Source of the DNA: a virus
IMG/VR virus record: IMGVR_UViG_3300035180_001221
Location: 1 to 22,616 of that record
Reading direction: 5' to 3' (one strand)
Length of the DNA: 22,616 bases
Every line of letters starts with the position of its first letter. Within the stretch, counting starts at the first letter, position 1. The position numbers and the translations under genes were made by a program. Below the pieces are notes generated by a model that did no database searches, was not told the origin of the DNA, and worked only from the letters and a program-made list of their open reading frames with translations. This document shows, in pieces, positions 15,868 to 22,616 of the stretch.

Positions 15868-16248
15868 ATGACTATAGTACGAGCTTTAAATCAAAATAAC
15901 GATTGGCTATTTGGAAAATCTTTGAATTATTATTTATCTGGAAATGATGCTATAAAACAAAATATAAAAACACGTTTATTGTCTTTTTTAGGTGATTGTT
16001 TTTTTGATATTACGGCTGGTATTGATTGGTTTAATTTATTAAGTGGTTCTAAAAATGAATTAGTTTTAAATCTCAATGTTAGTTCAATTATTTTGAATAC
16101 TACAGGTGTTACGGGTATTTTACAATTAAATATAAGTCTAAATGCACAAAGAGGATCATCTATATCTTATAAAGCACAAACAGTTTATTCTGTGACTGGA
16201 GATATATTTCAGTATGATCTTATAAATTTAGCGGGAACAGGTAGTTAA
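15868..16248 (+). CDS. Baseplate wedge protein, gp25/W-like
   Basis: A 126-residue protein. The ATG at 15868 has a GAGtGAGGT site; a TTG at 15853 in the same frame would add five residues but overlaps the spike gene. The pattern IVRALNQNNDWLFGKSLNYY, RLLSFLGDCFFDITAGIDWF, then NLLSG and the following ILNTTGVTGILQLNISL is typical of small gp25-like (lysozyme-fold, non-enzymatic) wedge proteins that connect sheath and baseplate. It stands directly before the gpJ-like gene, the standard order. No catalytic lysozyme residues are expected in this group. Confidence 0.82.
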   Translation: MTIVRALNQNNDWLFGKSLNYYLSGNDAIKQNIKTRLLSFLGDCFFDITAGIDWFNLLSGSKNELVLNLNVSSIILNTTGVTGILQLNISLNAQRGSSISYKAQTVYSVTGDIFQYDLINLAGTGS

Positions 16249-16250
16249 AT

Positions 16251-18101
16251 ATGCCAAATAGTTTAACAGCAACAGGAATAACCACATCAAGTCAAGCAGA
16301 ACTTCTTGCAAATCAAACTGCAAATTTGCAAGCAATTTATGGTACAGATATTGATTTAAGTTCTAATACTCCAGACGGCCAAGCTGTTAATATAAATATT
16401 CAAGCCCAAATTGATGTCCAAGAATTAGCTGTACAAATATATACTTCATTTGATCCGGATCAAGCAGTAGGCACACAATTAGATCAAAGATGCGCAATAA
16501 ATGGAGTGAAAAGACAAGCAGGGACATATTCTACAACGTCAATAAATCTTGTACTTACTCAATCTGTAAATTTATATGGTTTGGATCAAAATATTCAACC
16601 TGTTTACACTGTATCTGATAATATTGGTAATCTATGGAATTTACAACAAACTCAATTAGGTGTAGGACCTGGAACAGTTATTTATTCATTTCAAGCCGCA
16701 ACTCCTGGCGCAAATATTACCATACCAAATACAATTAATGTTCCTGTAACTATTGTTTTAGGTGTTCAATCAATAAATAATCCAACATCCCAAAGTATAG
16801 TTGGAATTAACGAAGAAACAGACCCTTCGCTAAGAATTAGAAGGCAATCATCTGTATCAATTTCATCTCAAGGATATCTTCAAGGTTTACTTGGAGCTTT
16901 AGAAAACATCAACGGCGTAGCATCTGCTTTAGTTTATGAAAATAATGGCGGAACAATAGATGCAAATGGTGTACCTGGGCATTCAATATGGGTGATCATA
17001 GATGGGACTCCTACAATATCACCAGTAACTGCATGGTCATCTATTACTATTTATTCATACGGACAAATAGTTACATATGCAGGAATAAATTATATATCTT
17101 GGAAAAATAACAATTTAAATAATGCAGTCACTAATACATTTTATTGGGGTGTATATAATCCAATAGCGCAAAATATATATGCAAAAAGAAATGCAGGATG
17201 TGGCATGTATGGCCAAACTAGTTATACGATAACTCAAATTGATAATAATCAATTTGTTGTTTTATGGGATTTTGTAGCAGAGCAAAATCTTTATATATCT
17301 TTTACAGCTACTTCAATTAATTCATTGAACCAGCCAAATATTAGAGGAATTATATCATCTCTCGTTGCTAATTATAAATTTAGTGTAGCTGAAGAAATTA
17401 ATATAAATCAAATGGCCACTATTGTACAACAAGCAGATCCTAATTGTTTAGTGACAAATGCTGGTTTAAGTTTATCTCTTACTCAAATAGCTAATCTTTC
17501 AGGTGTGGCAGCAAGTGGAACATTTCAATTTTCATATAACGGGAATAATTCATCTGCAATAAATTGGAATGACGCAGTAGGAACTATCCAAACAAAATTG
17601 CAAGCAATAACTGGATTATCAAATGCTACAGTATCAGGTTCAATTGCAAGTCAAATTTTAACAATTACATTAAATGTATTATCTTCTGCTAGTTTGATAA
17701 CAGTTATAAATAACTCTATTATTACAAGTGGTTCTGTTCCTGTCTCATTTTCATTTAATGAAGGTTATTCAAGTATTTTATCACCAACTTTAAAAAAAGA
17801 TAAATTTATATTAAGTGCTGAAAATATTATAATATTGCCTATGATATTATCTCCAACTATATCAACTTTATCTTCTCTTGCTACTCTGCAATTAACTGGT
17901 TTAGGTGGATATGGTAATCAATATCCTTCAGTCCCTGTTACTAATAATTTAATTTATTCTATGCAATCTAATCCAAGTGGTGGAACAATAAATAGCCAAA
18001 CAGGATTATATACCGCAGGTGCAGGAATTGGTACTGATATAGCTAAAGTTAAAGATGCTTTTGGAAACACTGCAACAGCAACAATATTGGTGACTGTATG
18101 A
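16251..18101 (+). CDS. Baseplate wedge J-like protein with three accessory domains
   Basis: A 616-residue gpJ/gp6-like protein. The core includes GTDIDLSSNTPDGQAVNINI (31-50), AVGTQLDQRCAINGVKRQAG (72-91), the EETDPSLRIRRQSSVSISS segment (188-206) and LENINGVASALVYEN (217-231). Three additions are seen: a CBM5/12-like module at about 258-303 (AWSSITIYSYGQIVTYAGIN), module copy C at about 411-505, and a BIG-like domain at about 531-616. The core resumes between the last two with LSPTLKKDKFILSAENIIIL. The core builds the baseplate inner ring that triggers contraction. The extra modules would be surface exposed. Its stop overlaps the next start (ATGA). Confidence 0.92.
   Translation: MPNSLTATGITTSSQAELLANQTANLQAIYGTDIDLSSNTPDGQAVNINIQAQIDVQELAVQIYTSFDPDQAVGTQLDQRCAINGVKRQAGTYSTTSINLVLTQSVNLYGLDQNIQPVYTVSDNIGNLWNLQQTQLGVGPGTVIYSFQAATPGANITIPNTINVPVTIVLGVQSINNPTSQSIVGINEETDPSLRIRRQSSVSISSQGYLQGLLGALENINGVASALVYENNGGTIDANGVPGHSIWVIIDGTPTISPVTAWSSITIYSYGQIVTYAGINYISWKNNNLNNAVTNTFYWGVYNPIAQNIYAKRNAGCGMYGQTSYTITQIDNNQFVVLWDFVAEQNLYISFTATSINSLNQPNIRGIISSLVANYKFSVAEEININQMATIVQQADPNCLVTNAGLSLSLTQIANLSGVAASGTFQFSYNGNNSSAINWNDAVGTIQTKLQAITGLSNATVSGSIASQILTITLNVLSSASLITVINNSIITSGSVPVSFSFNEGYSSILSPTLKKDKFILSAENIIILPMILSPTISTLSSLATLQLTGLGGYGNQYPSVPVTNNLIYSMQSNPSGGTINSQTGLYTAGAGIGTDIAKVKDAFGNTATATILVTV
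17022..17159 (+). other. CBM5/12-like module inserted in the gpJ-like protein
   Basis: Residues about 258-303 show the aromatic pattern of chitin-binding type modules: W-x(6)-Y-x(2)-GQIVTYAGINYISW, then NNNLNNAVTNTFYW. The same NLN-x-x-VT-[ND]-T-x-[YW]-W ending is found in the first fibre gene. It sits within the baseplate core between a beta region and the YAKRN segment. Binding activity is inference. Confidence 0.65.
17481..17765 (+). repeat. Inserted beta module, copy C (gpJ residues ~411-505)
   Basis: NLSGVAASGTFQFSYNGNNS, then SAINWNDAVGTIQTKLQAIT and VSGSIASQILTITL match the sheath copies (SGVAASGAF and SGSIASKNLTLT in copy A) and copy D. The 16 bases CAATAAATTGGAATGA at 17557-17572 recur exactly in copy D at 18297-18312. 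Confidence 0.8.
17841..18098 (+). other. C-terminal BIG/Ig-like domain of the gpJ-like protein
   Basis: Residues about 531-616: TLQLTGLGGYGNQYPSVPVT, SGGTINSQTGLYTAG and KVKDAFGNTATATILVTV. It matches the N-terminal module of the terminator-like protein (GGSINASTGQYFSP, TIQVIDA), suggesting a shared origin. Confidence 0.65.
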
Positions 18102-19018
18102 GTACTCTTGATCTTGTAAATTATTATAAAAATCTTCTTATAAAACAATATTCTGGTTTACCTAACGCAAGTGGAACTGTTGAAACAACAATAACACCAT
18201 TATTAATTCCTCAACAATCTGTACAAACTATTAAATTTAATCCAATTCCTACTTCTGGTACATTTGTCTTGTCCTATAATGGAGTTAATAGTTCTACAAT
18301 AAATTGGAATGATTCATATTCTACAATACAAACTAGTTTACGGACCATTCCGGCTTTAAGCCAAGTAATTGTTACAGGCTCAATCTCTTCGGGTTTAACA
18401 ATAAATTTTGTAGGGTTAACATTAGTTGCTCAATTATTAGTCATATTTTCAAGTAATTTATTATCCACAGGAAATCCTGTAACAATAACAATTAAAGAAA
18501 CAGACTTGACTTTACCTCTTGCTATTCAAGATGCCTTTAATTTAGATACTGCAATTGGAGTTCAGTTAGATATATTGGGAAAATATACAGGTGTTAAAAG
18601 AACAATAAGTACACCTACACAAACAATAACATTAAATGATTCAGATTTTAGAATTTTAATTAAATTCTCTATTGTACAAAATAATTCAGGTAGTTCATTA
18701 GAAACAATTGAACAAAATTTAAATATATTTTTTCCTGGAAATTTTCTTATAACAGACTATAAAAATATGTATATGAGTTATATATTTTCACAATCTATAG
18801 GTAGTCCTGATTTATTTAAAGCAATTATTCAAGAAAAATTAATACCAAAACCAATGGGTGTTGGATTTTCTGTTTTAGTTCCTCCTATTGTAAATGATTT
18901 TTTTGGATATAGTACATATGAACAGGGTGGAATAAATCCAGTAGTTAAACCATATAATACATACGAAAATTTTGATACAAATTGGTTATATTTAGACTAC
19001 AATAATTTTATTTATTAG
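18098..19018 (+). CDS. DUF2612-type baseplate protein with inserted beta module
   Basis: A 306-residue protein following gpJ with ATGA overlap. The core matches the DUF2612 pattern: VNYYKNLLIKQYSGLPNASG at the N-terminus, then AIQDAFNLDTAIGVQLDILG, KYTGVKRTI, LNDSDFRILIKFSIVQNN and IPKPMGVGFSVL. The first two core pieces are separated by module copy D at about residues 41-135 (TIKFNPIPTSGTFVLSYNG). The core takes the place of tail protein I in P2/Mu-like baseplates and links the wedge to the fibres. The C-terminus is Tyr/Asn-rich (YGYSTYEQ-like, ending YLDYNNFIY) and may contact the fibre. Next gene follows after 8 bases. Confidence 0.88.
   Translation: MSTLDLVNYYKNLLIKQYSGLPNASGTVETTITPLLIPQQSVQTIKFNPIPTSGTFVLSYNGVNSSTINWNDSYSTIQTSLRTIPALSQVIVTGSISSGLTINFVGLTLVAQLLVIFSSNLLSTGNPVTITIKETDLTLPLAIQDAFNLDTAIGVQLDILGKYTGVKRTISTPTQTITLNDSDFRILIKFSIVQNNSGSSLETIEQNLNIFFPGNFLITDYKNMYMSYIFSQSIGSPDLFKAIIQEKLIPKPMGVGFSVLVPPIVNDFFGYSTYEQGGINPVVKPYNTYENFDTNWLYLDYNNFIY
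18218..18502 (+). repeat. Inserted beta module, copy D (DUF2612 protein residues ~41-135)
   Basis: IPTSGTFVLSYNGVNSSTIN, WNDSYSTIQTSLRTIPAL and VTGSISSGLTINFVG align with copies A-C. It is closest to copy C, with which it shares SYNG, INWND and an exact 16-base stretch. It splits the DUF2612 core between its N-terminal helix and the AFNLDTAIG block. Confidence 0.8.
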
Positions 19019-19026
19019 GAATAAAA

Positions 19027-20193
19027 ATGTCAAATTTATTAAGATATACACAACAAATATTTGCATCATTAGCAGGAAATAATCAATTATCTGAGTATGG
19101 TTCTTTCATAGCATCTCCACCAGGAAATTTGTATAATGGATCAACAATAACTCCAGCAATTGTACAACAATTATCTAACTATTTAGAGGGTTTATACGCA
19201 GCAACTGGTGGAGCATATAGTCCTACAATTCAAGATCATAACTCTCTTTTTTATCTTTTATCATATCAAATCGCTTATTTATTACAAAAAGGAATACCTG
19301 AATGGGATGCAGGAACGACATATTTTATAAATGATTTTGTAAAAGTTGGAGAAAAAATATACATATCATTGCAAAATACAAATTTAAATCATTTAGTAAC
19401 AGATACGGCATGGTGGAGATATCCTGATGTTTATGCAAATAGTGTAACATCCAATACAAATATAAGTGCAGGAACAACAATCACGGCAGGAACAGGAATA
19501 ACAGCTACAACCGGAAATATTATAGCATCAGCCGGGGAAATATCATCAATGGGTGATATAACATCAGATAATGGTGATTTAAATGCTCCATCCGGTAATG
19601 TTAATGCTAATTTAGTTATTGCCTCAACAGGTTTAACTGTTAAAAATGGGAATAAATTATCATTATATAATGTAGCGGAAACTGCTTCTACTTCATTTAA
19701 ATCACATCCTACTGCGACACAACAAGATTATATTTTACCGCCTGCATTACCAACAACATCAGGACAATCATTAGTAAGTGATACAAGTGGGAATATGAGT
19801 TGGGGAAATATACAACCTTTAAATACAAGCTCAAGTTTAGTAACATTCCCTTTATCTACATGGTATTCTGTTGCTCCAGGATCGACATTACAAACTGGAA
19901 AATACTTAATCTGTGGACATGCGCAATTTAATATAACAACTAGTACCCCTTTTACTGCTACATTATATGTAGGAATAGAAGGAGGGGTAGGTGTTCCTTC
20001 TGATTTAGATGAGGGTATTAATGCTTTAACTCAATCATTTGGCGTATCAACAGGTGAGGCAATTATATCAATTTCATTAACTAATAGGTTCATAATTGTA
20101 AATTCACCTCGTGTTTTATACTTATACGCAAATGTAACTGCTTCATCATCTTGTACTGCGGGCGGTAATTTAATTGCAATCCCATGGCCTTAG
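19027..20193 (+). CDS. Tail fibre protein with CBM5/12-like module
   Basis: A 388-residue protein with an AGGAataa site. Residues 1-88 (QQIFASLAGNNQLSEYGSFI, YSPTIQDHNSLFYLLSYQIA) are a conserved N-terminal attachment domain I recall from myophage fibres with this baseplate type. Residues about 90-134 are a CBM5/12-like module (WDAGTTYFINDFVKVGEKIY, NLNHLVTDTAWW). Residues 140-200 are Gly/Thr/Ala/Ile repeats suited to a beta-helical shaft. The C-terminal ~125 residues look like a C1q-like beta sandwich (GKYLICGHAQFN, LYLYANVTASSS, IAIPWP). It probably binds a host surface receptor, possibly a polysaccharide. Confidence 0.76.
   Translation: MSNLLRYTQQIFASLAGNNQLSEYGSFIASPPGNLYNGSTITPAIVQQLSNYLEGLYAATGGAYSPTIQDHNSLFYLLSYQIAYLLQKGIPEWDAGTTYFINDFVKVGEKIYISLQNTNLNHLVTDTAWWRYPDVYANSVTSNTNISAGTTITAGTGITATTGNIIASAGEISSMGDITSDNGDLNAPSGNVNANLVIASTGLTVKNGNKLSLYNVAETASTSFKSHPTATQQDYILPPALPTTSGQSLVSDTSGNMSWGNIQPLNTSSSLVTFPLSTWYSVAPGSTLQTGKYLICGHAQFNITTSTPFTATLYVGIEGGVGVPSDLDEGINALTQSFGVSTGEAIISISLTNRFIIVNSPRVLYLYANVTASSSCTAGGNLIAIPWP
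19294..19428 (+). other. CBM5/12-like module in the first tail fibre
   Basis: Residues about 90-134: PEWDAGTTYFINDFVKVGEK followed by IYISLQNTNLNHLVTDTAWW. Spaced Trp and Tyr residues and a G-x-x-Y core fit carbohydrate-binding modules of the chitinase type. The ending matches the gpJ module (YIS, N-x-NLN-x-x-VT-x-T). Confidence 0.65.
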
Positions 20194-20220
20194 AAAATTT
20201 AATTAAAAGGATAAAATAAA

Positions 20221-20604
20221 ATGTTAGTATTTCAATACGTAATTAGTAATACGGGATCTTTAATATGGCCGTCTGCATTACCTGTAAACCAAAATCTTGA
20301 TACAATAATATCCCCTTCAGTCAATCAAATAACATGCATTTATTATAATGGAATTAGTTCTCCAGGTCCTACCGGGGTTATAACCCCAAATACTCCTGTT
20401 TTATCGGGTCTTTCTGGAACCATAAATATTCAAGCTAGAACAACTATAGATAGTGCATGGAGTAACATACAAAATGGTCTGTTAAATCTTTCTACAGGTG
20501 AAAATATGGCTTTTCCTATGGGATCTATTTACCAAGTTAATGCAGTTTGTACAGAAGTTACGGGTTGTAATTATATTTTAATTAGATTTGATATGGGAGT
20601 ATAA
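20221..20604 (+). CDS. Small protein between two fibre genes, unrecognised
   Basis: A 127-residue protein with an AAAAGGA site, two bases before the start of the next fibre gene. I do not recognise it. It is beta-rich with short polar strands (VNQITCIYYNGISSPGPTGV, LSGTINIQARTTIDSAW, MGSIYQVNAVCTE, YILIRFDMGV), has no signal peptide or membrane segment, and has three cysteines. The pattern would suit a small virion protein, for example a fibre tip, a decoration unit or part of a split fibre. Location between fibre genes suggests a role in host recognition or fibre assembly. GC of its first 120 bases is about 32% by hand count, like the upstream genes and unlike parts of the next gene. Confidence 0.6.
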   Translation: MLVFQYVISNTGSLIWPSALPVNQNLDTIISPSVNQITCIYYNGISSPGPTGVITPNTPVLSGLSGTINIQARTTIDSAWSNIQNGLLNLSTGENMAFPMGSIYQVNAVCTEVTGCNYILIRFDMGV

Positions 20605-20606
20605 TT

Positions 20607-22616
20607 ATGAGCGGAACAGATTATCCAGATTGGCGAGTTGGAGGAGGAGGAAATGCTACTATTAACTCCGTTGTATTACCTCTTGTTATAAATAGTGGAG
20701 TATTGAGTGTTAATAATTCTACTACCACGACTTCCGGTGTAGTTATCATTAATGACCTTTATACAAGCATACCGTCGCACACTGACGCAACAACATCATT
20801 TTTTGTAACGCAAGCAATTGCAGCGGCAATTGTAAGCGGAAAATCATTTCGCGGCGGTTATGACGCGTCCAGCGGTGCTTATCCTTCAACGGGGGGGTCA
20901 TTACCGGGCGGCGAGATAGGTGCGGGCGACTATTGGGTTATTACAGTCGCCGGGACTGTCGGATCAATATTAGTTTTAGTGGGTGATACATTAACAGCGT
21001 TAATACAAGACCCGGGCCAAATTTCAACAAATTGGTTTATAAATGCGGCCGGAGTTTCCAGCGTATTCGGTAGATTTGGTAACATTGTTGCAGTATCTGG
21101 AGATTATAATATATCTCAAATAACGAATGGTTTGAGCAATGTACTGCCATCGGCAAATATTTTCGTAGGTAATGGTTCTGGAATTGCCACAGGCGTATCT
21201 TTATCGGGCGACATTGGCATAAGCAACACAGGCTTAACAACACTTGCAACTGTGAACGCGACCGTTGGATCTTTCGGGTCATCTACCTCAATTCCTTCAT
21301 TTACAGTGAACGGAAAAGGATTAATAACGGCAGCAAGTTCAAGCGTGGTCATTGCACCGGCTGGAACTCTCACAGGAACTACATTAGCATCTAATGTAGT
21401 TTCATCTTCATTGACTAGCGTTGGTACTTTAATAACTGGTATATGGAATGCAACAGCAATAGATCTAACTAATTATGCAAGTGGAGTTCTACAAGCGGCT
21501 CAATTTCCAGCGTTAACCGGAGATGTGACAAATACAGTAGGATCGTTAGTAACCGCTATTTCTAATACGACAGTCACAGGAAAATTATTGACTGGTTATG
21601 TAGCAGGAACAAACACACCTATCGTAGCCACAGATTCAATTTTAACAGCATTTCAAAATTTACAAGCTCAAGTCAGCGGAACATCAGGGGCAGCAATTAC
21701 TTCACTTACGGGTGACGCAACAGCAACCGGGCCAGGTGCAAGCGCATTAACTCTAGCAACAGTTAATAGCAATGTTGGTTCATTTGGTTCCTCAACATCT
21801 ATCCCGAGTTTCACAGTAAATGGAAAAGGTTTACTTACAGCAGCAGGAAGCAGCGTAGTAATTGCGCCATCTGGAACTCTCACAGGTACAACATTAGCGT
21901 CAAACGTTGTTAGTTCTTCTTTAACAAGTGTAGGCATATTGACTAGCGGTGATACAGGTGCAACTCAAGTCGTAGATCCGACAACGACTACAAGTGCAGC
22001 CTTAAATTTAGCATTAAGCAATATCCTAGCGGCATCAGGCGTCACTAGCGTAAGCGTAGTAAGTGCCAACGGATTAGCCGGAACTGTAGCGACAGCGTCA
22101 ACGACGCCAGCTATTACTTTATCAACGACAGTGACAGGACTAGTAAAAGGAGACGGAACCGCGCTAAGCGCGGCAGTCTCAGGCACGGACTACAGCGCAG
22201 GTACAAGCGCGTTGGGCACGGGTATTCTAAAGTCAACGACAGGAACCGGGGCACTAACGATAGCTGTTGCGGCAGATTTCCCAATTCTCAATCAATCAAC
22301 GACAGGAAATGCGACAACCGCAACGACTTCAACAAATCTCGCCGAAACCACGGTAAACAGTATCCCGTATCAGTCTGCGAGTGCGACGACAGGATATGTA
22401 GCACCAATAAATAATGCAGTTCTAGCAACCAATGGTAGTGGAGTACCTAGTCTAGTTACTACTTTACCAGCTATTAATGGTGGTTCATTAACTGGATTAA
22501 CTGGTACTCTTAATAGCTCAGTTAATAGTATGACTGTAGCTGTTAATGGCGGGACTGCATCAAGTCCAGTGAATATCATAAACAGTAATGCACTTGGACT
22601 AACAGGCGTGACTTTA
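20607..22616 (+). CDS. Large tail fibre protein (3' partial)
   Basis: The frame starting at ATG 20607 (GGGAG site) has no stop through the last base, so at least 670 residues are encoded and the gene continues outside. It is Thr/Ser/Ala/Gly/Val-rich. A conserved fibre domain occurs near residues 77-142 (SFRGGYDASSGAYPSTGG, IGAGDYWVITVAGT, DTLTALIQDPGQ), then SSVFGRFGNIVAVSGDYN. Residues about 212-275 and 382-445 are two copies of a 64-residue repeat (ATVNATVGSFGSSTSIPSFT). Later parts (AAVSGTDYSAGTSALGTGIL, LNQSTTGNATTATT) are common shaft sequences. It probably forms a trimeric fibre that binds the host. Base composition is mosaic. Confidence 0.86.
   Translation, partial: MSGTDYPDWRVGGGGNATINSVVLPLVINSGVLSVNNSTTTTSGVVIINDLYTSIPSHTDATTSFFVTQAIAAAIVSGKSFRGGYDASSGAYPSTGGSLPGGEIGAGDYWVITVAGTVGSILVLVGDTLTALIQDPGQISTNWFINAAGVSSVFGRFGNIVAVSGDYNISQITNGLSNVLPSANIFVGNGSGIATGVSLSGDIGISNTGLTTLATVNATVGSFGSSTSIPSFTVNGKGLITAASSSVVIAPAGTLTGTTLASNVVSSSLTSVGTLITGIWNATAIDLTNYASGVLQAAQFPALTGDVTNTVGSLVTAISNTTVTGKLLTGYVAGTNTPIVATDSILTAFQNLQAQVSGTSGAAITSLTGDATATGPGASALTLATVNSNVGSFGSSTSIPSFTVNGKGLLTAAGSSVVIAPSGTLTGTTLASNVVSSSLTSVGILTSGDTGATQVVDPTTTTSAALNLALSNILAASGVTSVSVVSANGLAGTVATASTTPAITLSTTVTGLVKGDGTALSAAVSGTDYSAGTSALGTGILKSTTGTGALTIAVAADFPILNQSTTGNATTATTSTNLAETTVNSIPYQSASATTGYVAPINNAVLATNGSGVPSLVTTLPAINGGSLTGLTGTLNSSVNSMTVAVNGGTASSPVNIINSNALGLTGVTL
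20761..20940 (+). other. GC-rich segment at the 5' part of the large fibre gene
   Basis: Bases 20821-20940 contain 69 G or C of 120 (57.5%, hand count), while 20221-20340 just upstream contain 38 of 120 (32%). A second rich block (22141-22260, also 69 of 120) lies later in the same gene, and 22441-22560 falls to 46 of 120. The segment encodes the conserved fibre domain and suggests an acquired cassette. Confidence 0.6.
21240..21431 (+). repeat. Fibre protein repeat, copy 1 (64 residues)
   Basis: Runs from TLATVNATVGSFGSSTSIPS to SNVVSSSLTSVGTL. It matches copy 2 at 58 of 64 residues, by hand alignment, but 40 of those 58 identical residues use different codons. Confidence 0.85.
21750..21941 (+). 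repeat. Fibre protein repeat, copy 2 (64 residues)
   Basis: Runs from TLATVNSNVGSFGSSTSIPS to SNVVSSSLTSVGIL. The longest shared DNA stretch with copy 1 is about 16 bases (CTGGAACTCTCACAGG). Confidence 0.85.

Noticed and set aside
21116-21937. Two similar minus-strand open frames opposite the fibre repeats
   Set aside because: They resemble each other only because they are antisense to the two copies of the 64-residue fibre repeat.
1-22616. CRISPR arrays, tRNAs, insertion sequences, attachment sites, rho-independent terminators
   Set aside because: I looked for regularly spaced repeats, cloverleaf-like segments, inverted-repeat ends with transposase genes and GC hairpins followed by T runs; none was convincing. 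There is no gene-free stretch above 300 bases.

Overview
The window is a contiguous, AT-rich stretch of late (structural) genes from a contractile-tailed bacteriophage or prophage. All genes lie on the + strand and are packed nearly end to end. Most genes have clear Shine-Dalgarno sites (AAGGAG, GGAG, AGGA). Stops are TAG, TAA and TGA and Trp is TGG, so the code is the standard bacterial one. The portal, MuF, DUF2213 and DUF2184 head genes, the DUF3383-type sheath and the Pam3/Mu-like compact baseplate suggest a myophage of a Gram-negative, probably proteobacterial host. That host call is inference from gene families. No host gene, integrase, tRNA or lysis gene is present, and both ends cut through genes.

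Layout. 1-891: C-terminal nuclease half of the large terminase (5' end outside). 900-3689: portal, a small Fis-like HTH protein and a MuF-like head protein. 3689-6642: DUF2213-type prohead protease with a charged C-terminal scaffold region that has its own in-frame start, a decoration protein with an Ig/FN3-like N-terminus, and a DUF2184 major capsid protein. 6660-8801: head completion and neck genes (DUF4054-like adaptor, gpG/gp10-like protein, stopper-like, terminator-like). 8813-12906: sheath, tube, tail assembly chaperone with a -1 frameshift extension, and a short tape measure. 12908-19018: baseplate (Dit-like, plug, hub, Gp138-type spike, gp25-like wedge, gpJ-like wedge, DUF2612 protein). 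19027-22616: tail fibre genes, the last of which runs off the window.

The genes follow virion assembly order: packaging, procapsid, maturation, connector, tail, baseplate, host recognition. I see no internal promoter or terminator. Many ATGA, TAATG or near-zero spacings suggest one long late operon with translational coupling.

The unusual feature is domain accretion. One ~90-residue beta-rich module occurs four times: twice inside the tail sheath, once inside the gpJ-like wedge and once inside the DUF2612 protein. Ig/BIG-like modules are attached to the decoration, terminator-like and gpJ-like proteins, and a CBM5/12-like module occurs in gpJ and the first fibre. Together they suggest a virion covered with accessory, possibly glycan-adhesive, domains from capsid to fibre. 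Other points of note are a probable programmed -1 frameshift (T TTT TTG), a nested scaffold start, and a fibre gene with GC-mosaic cassettes and a 64-residue repeat whose two copies use largely different codons.
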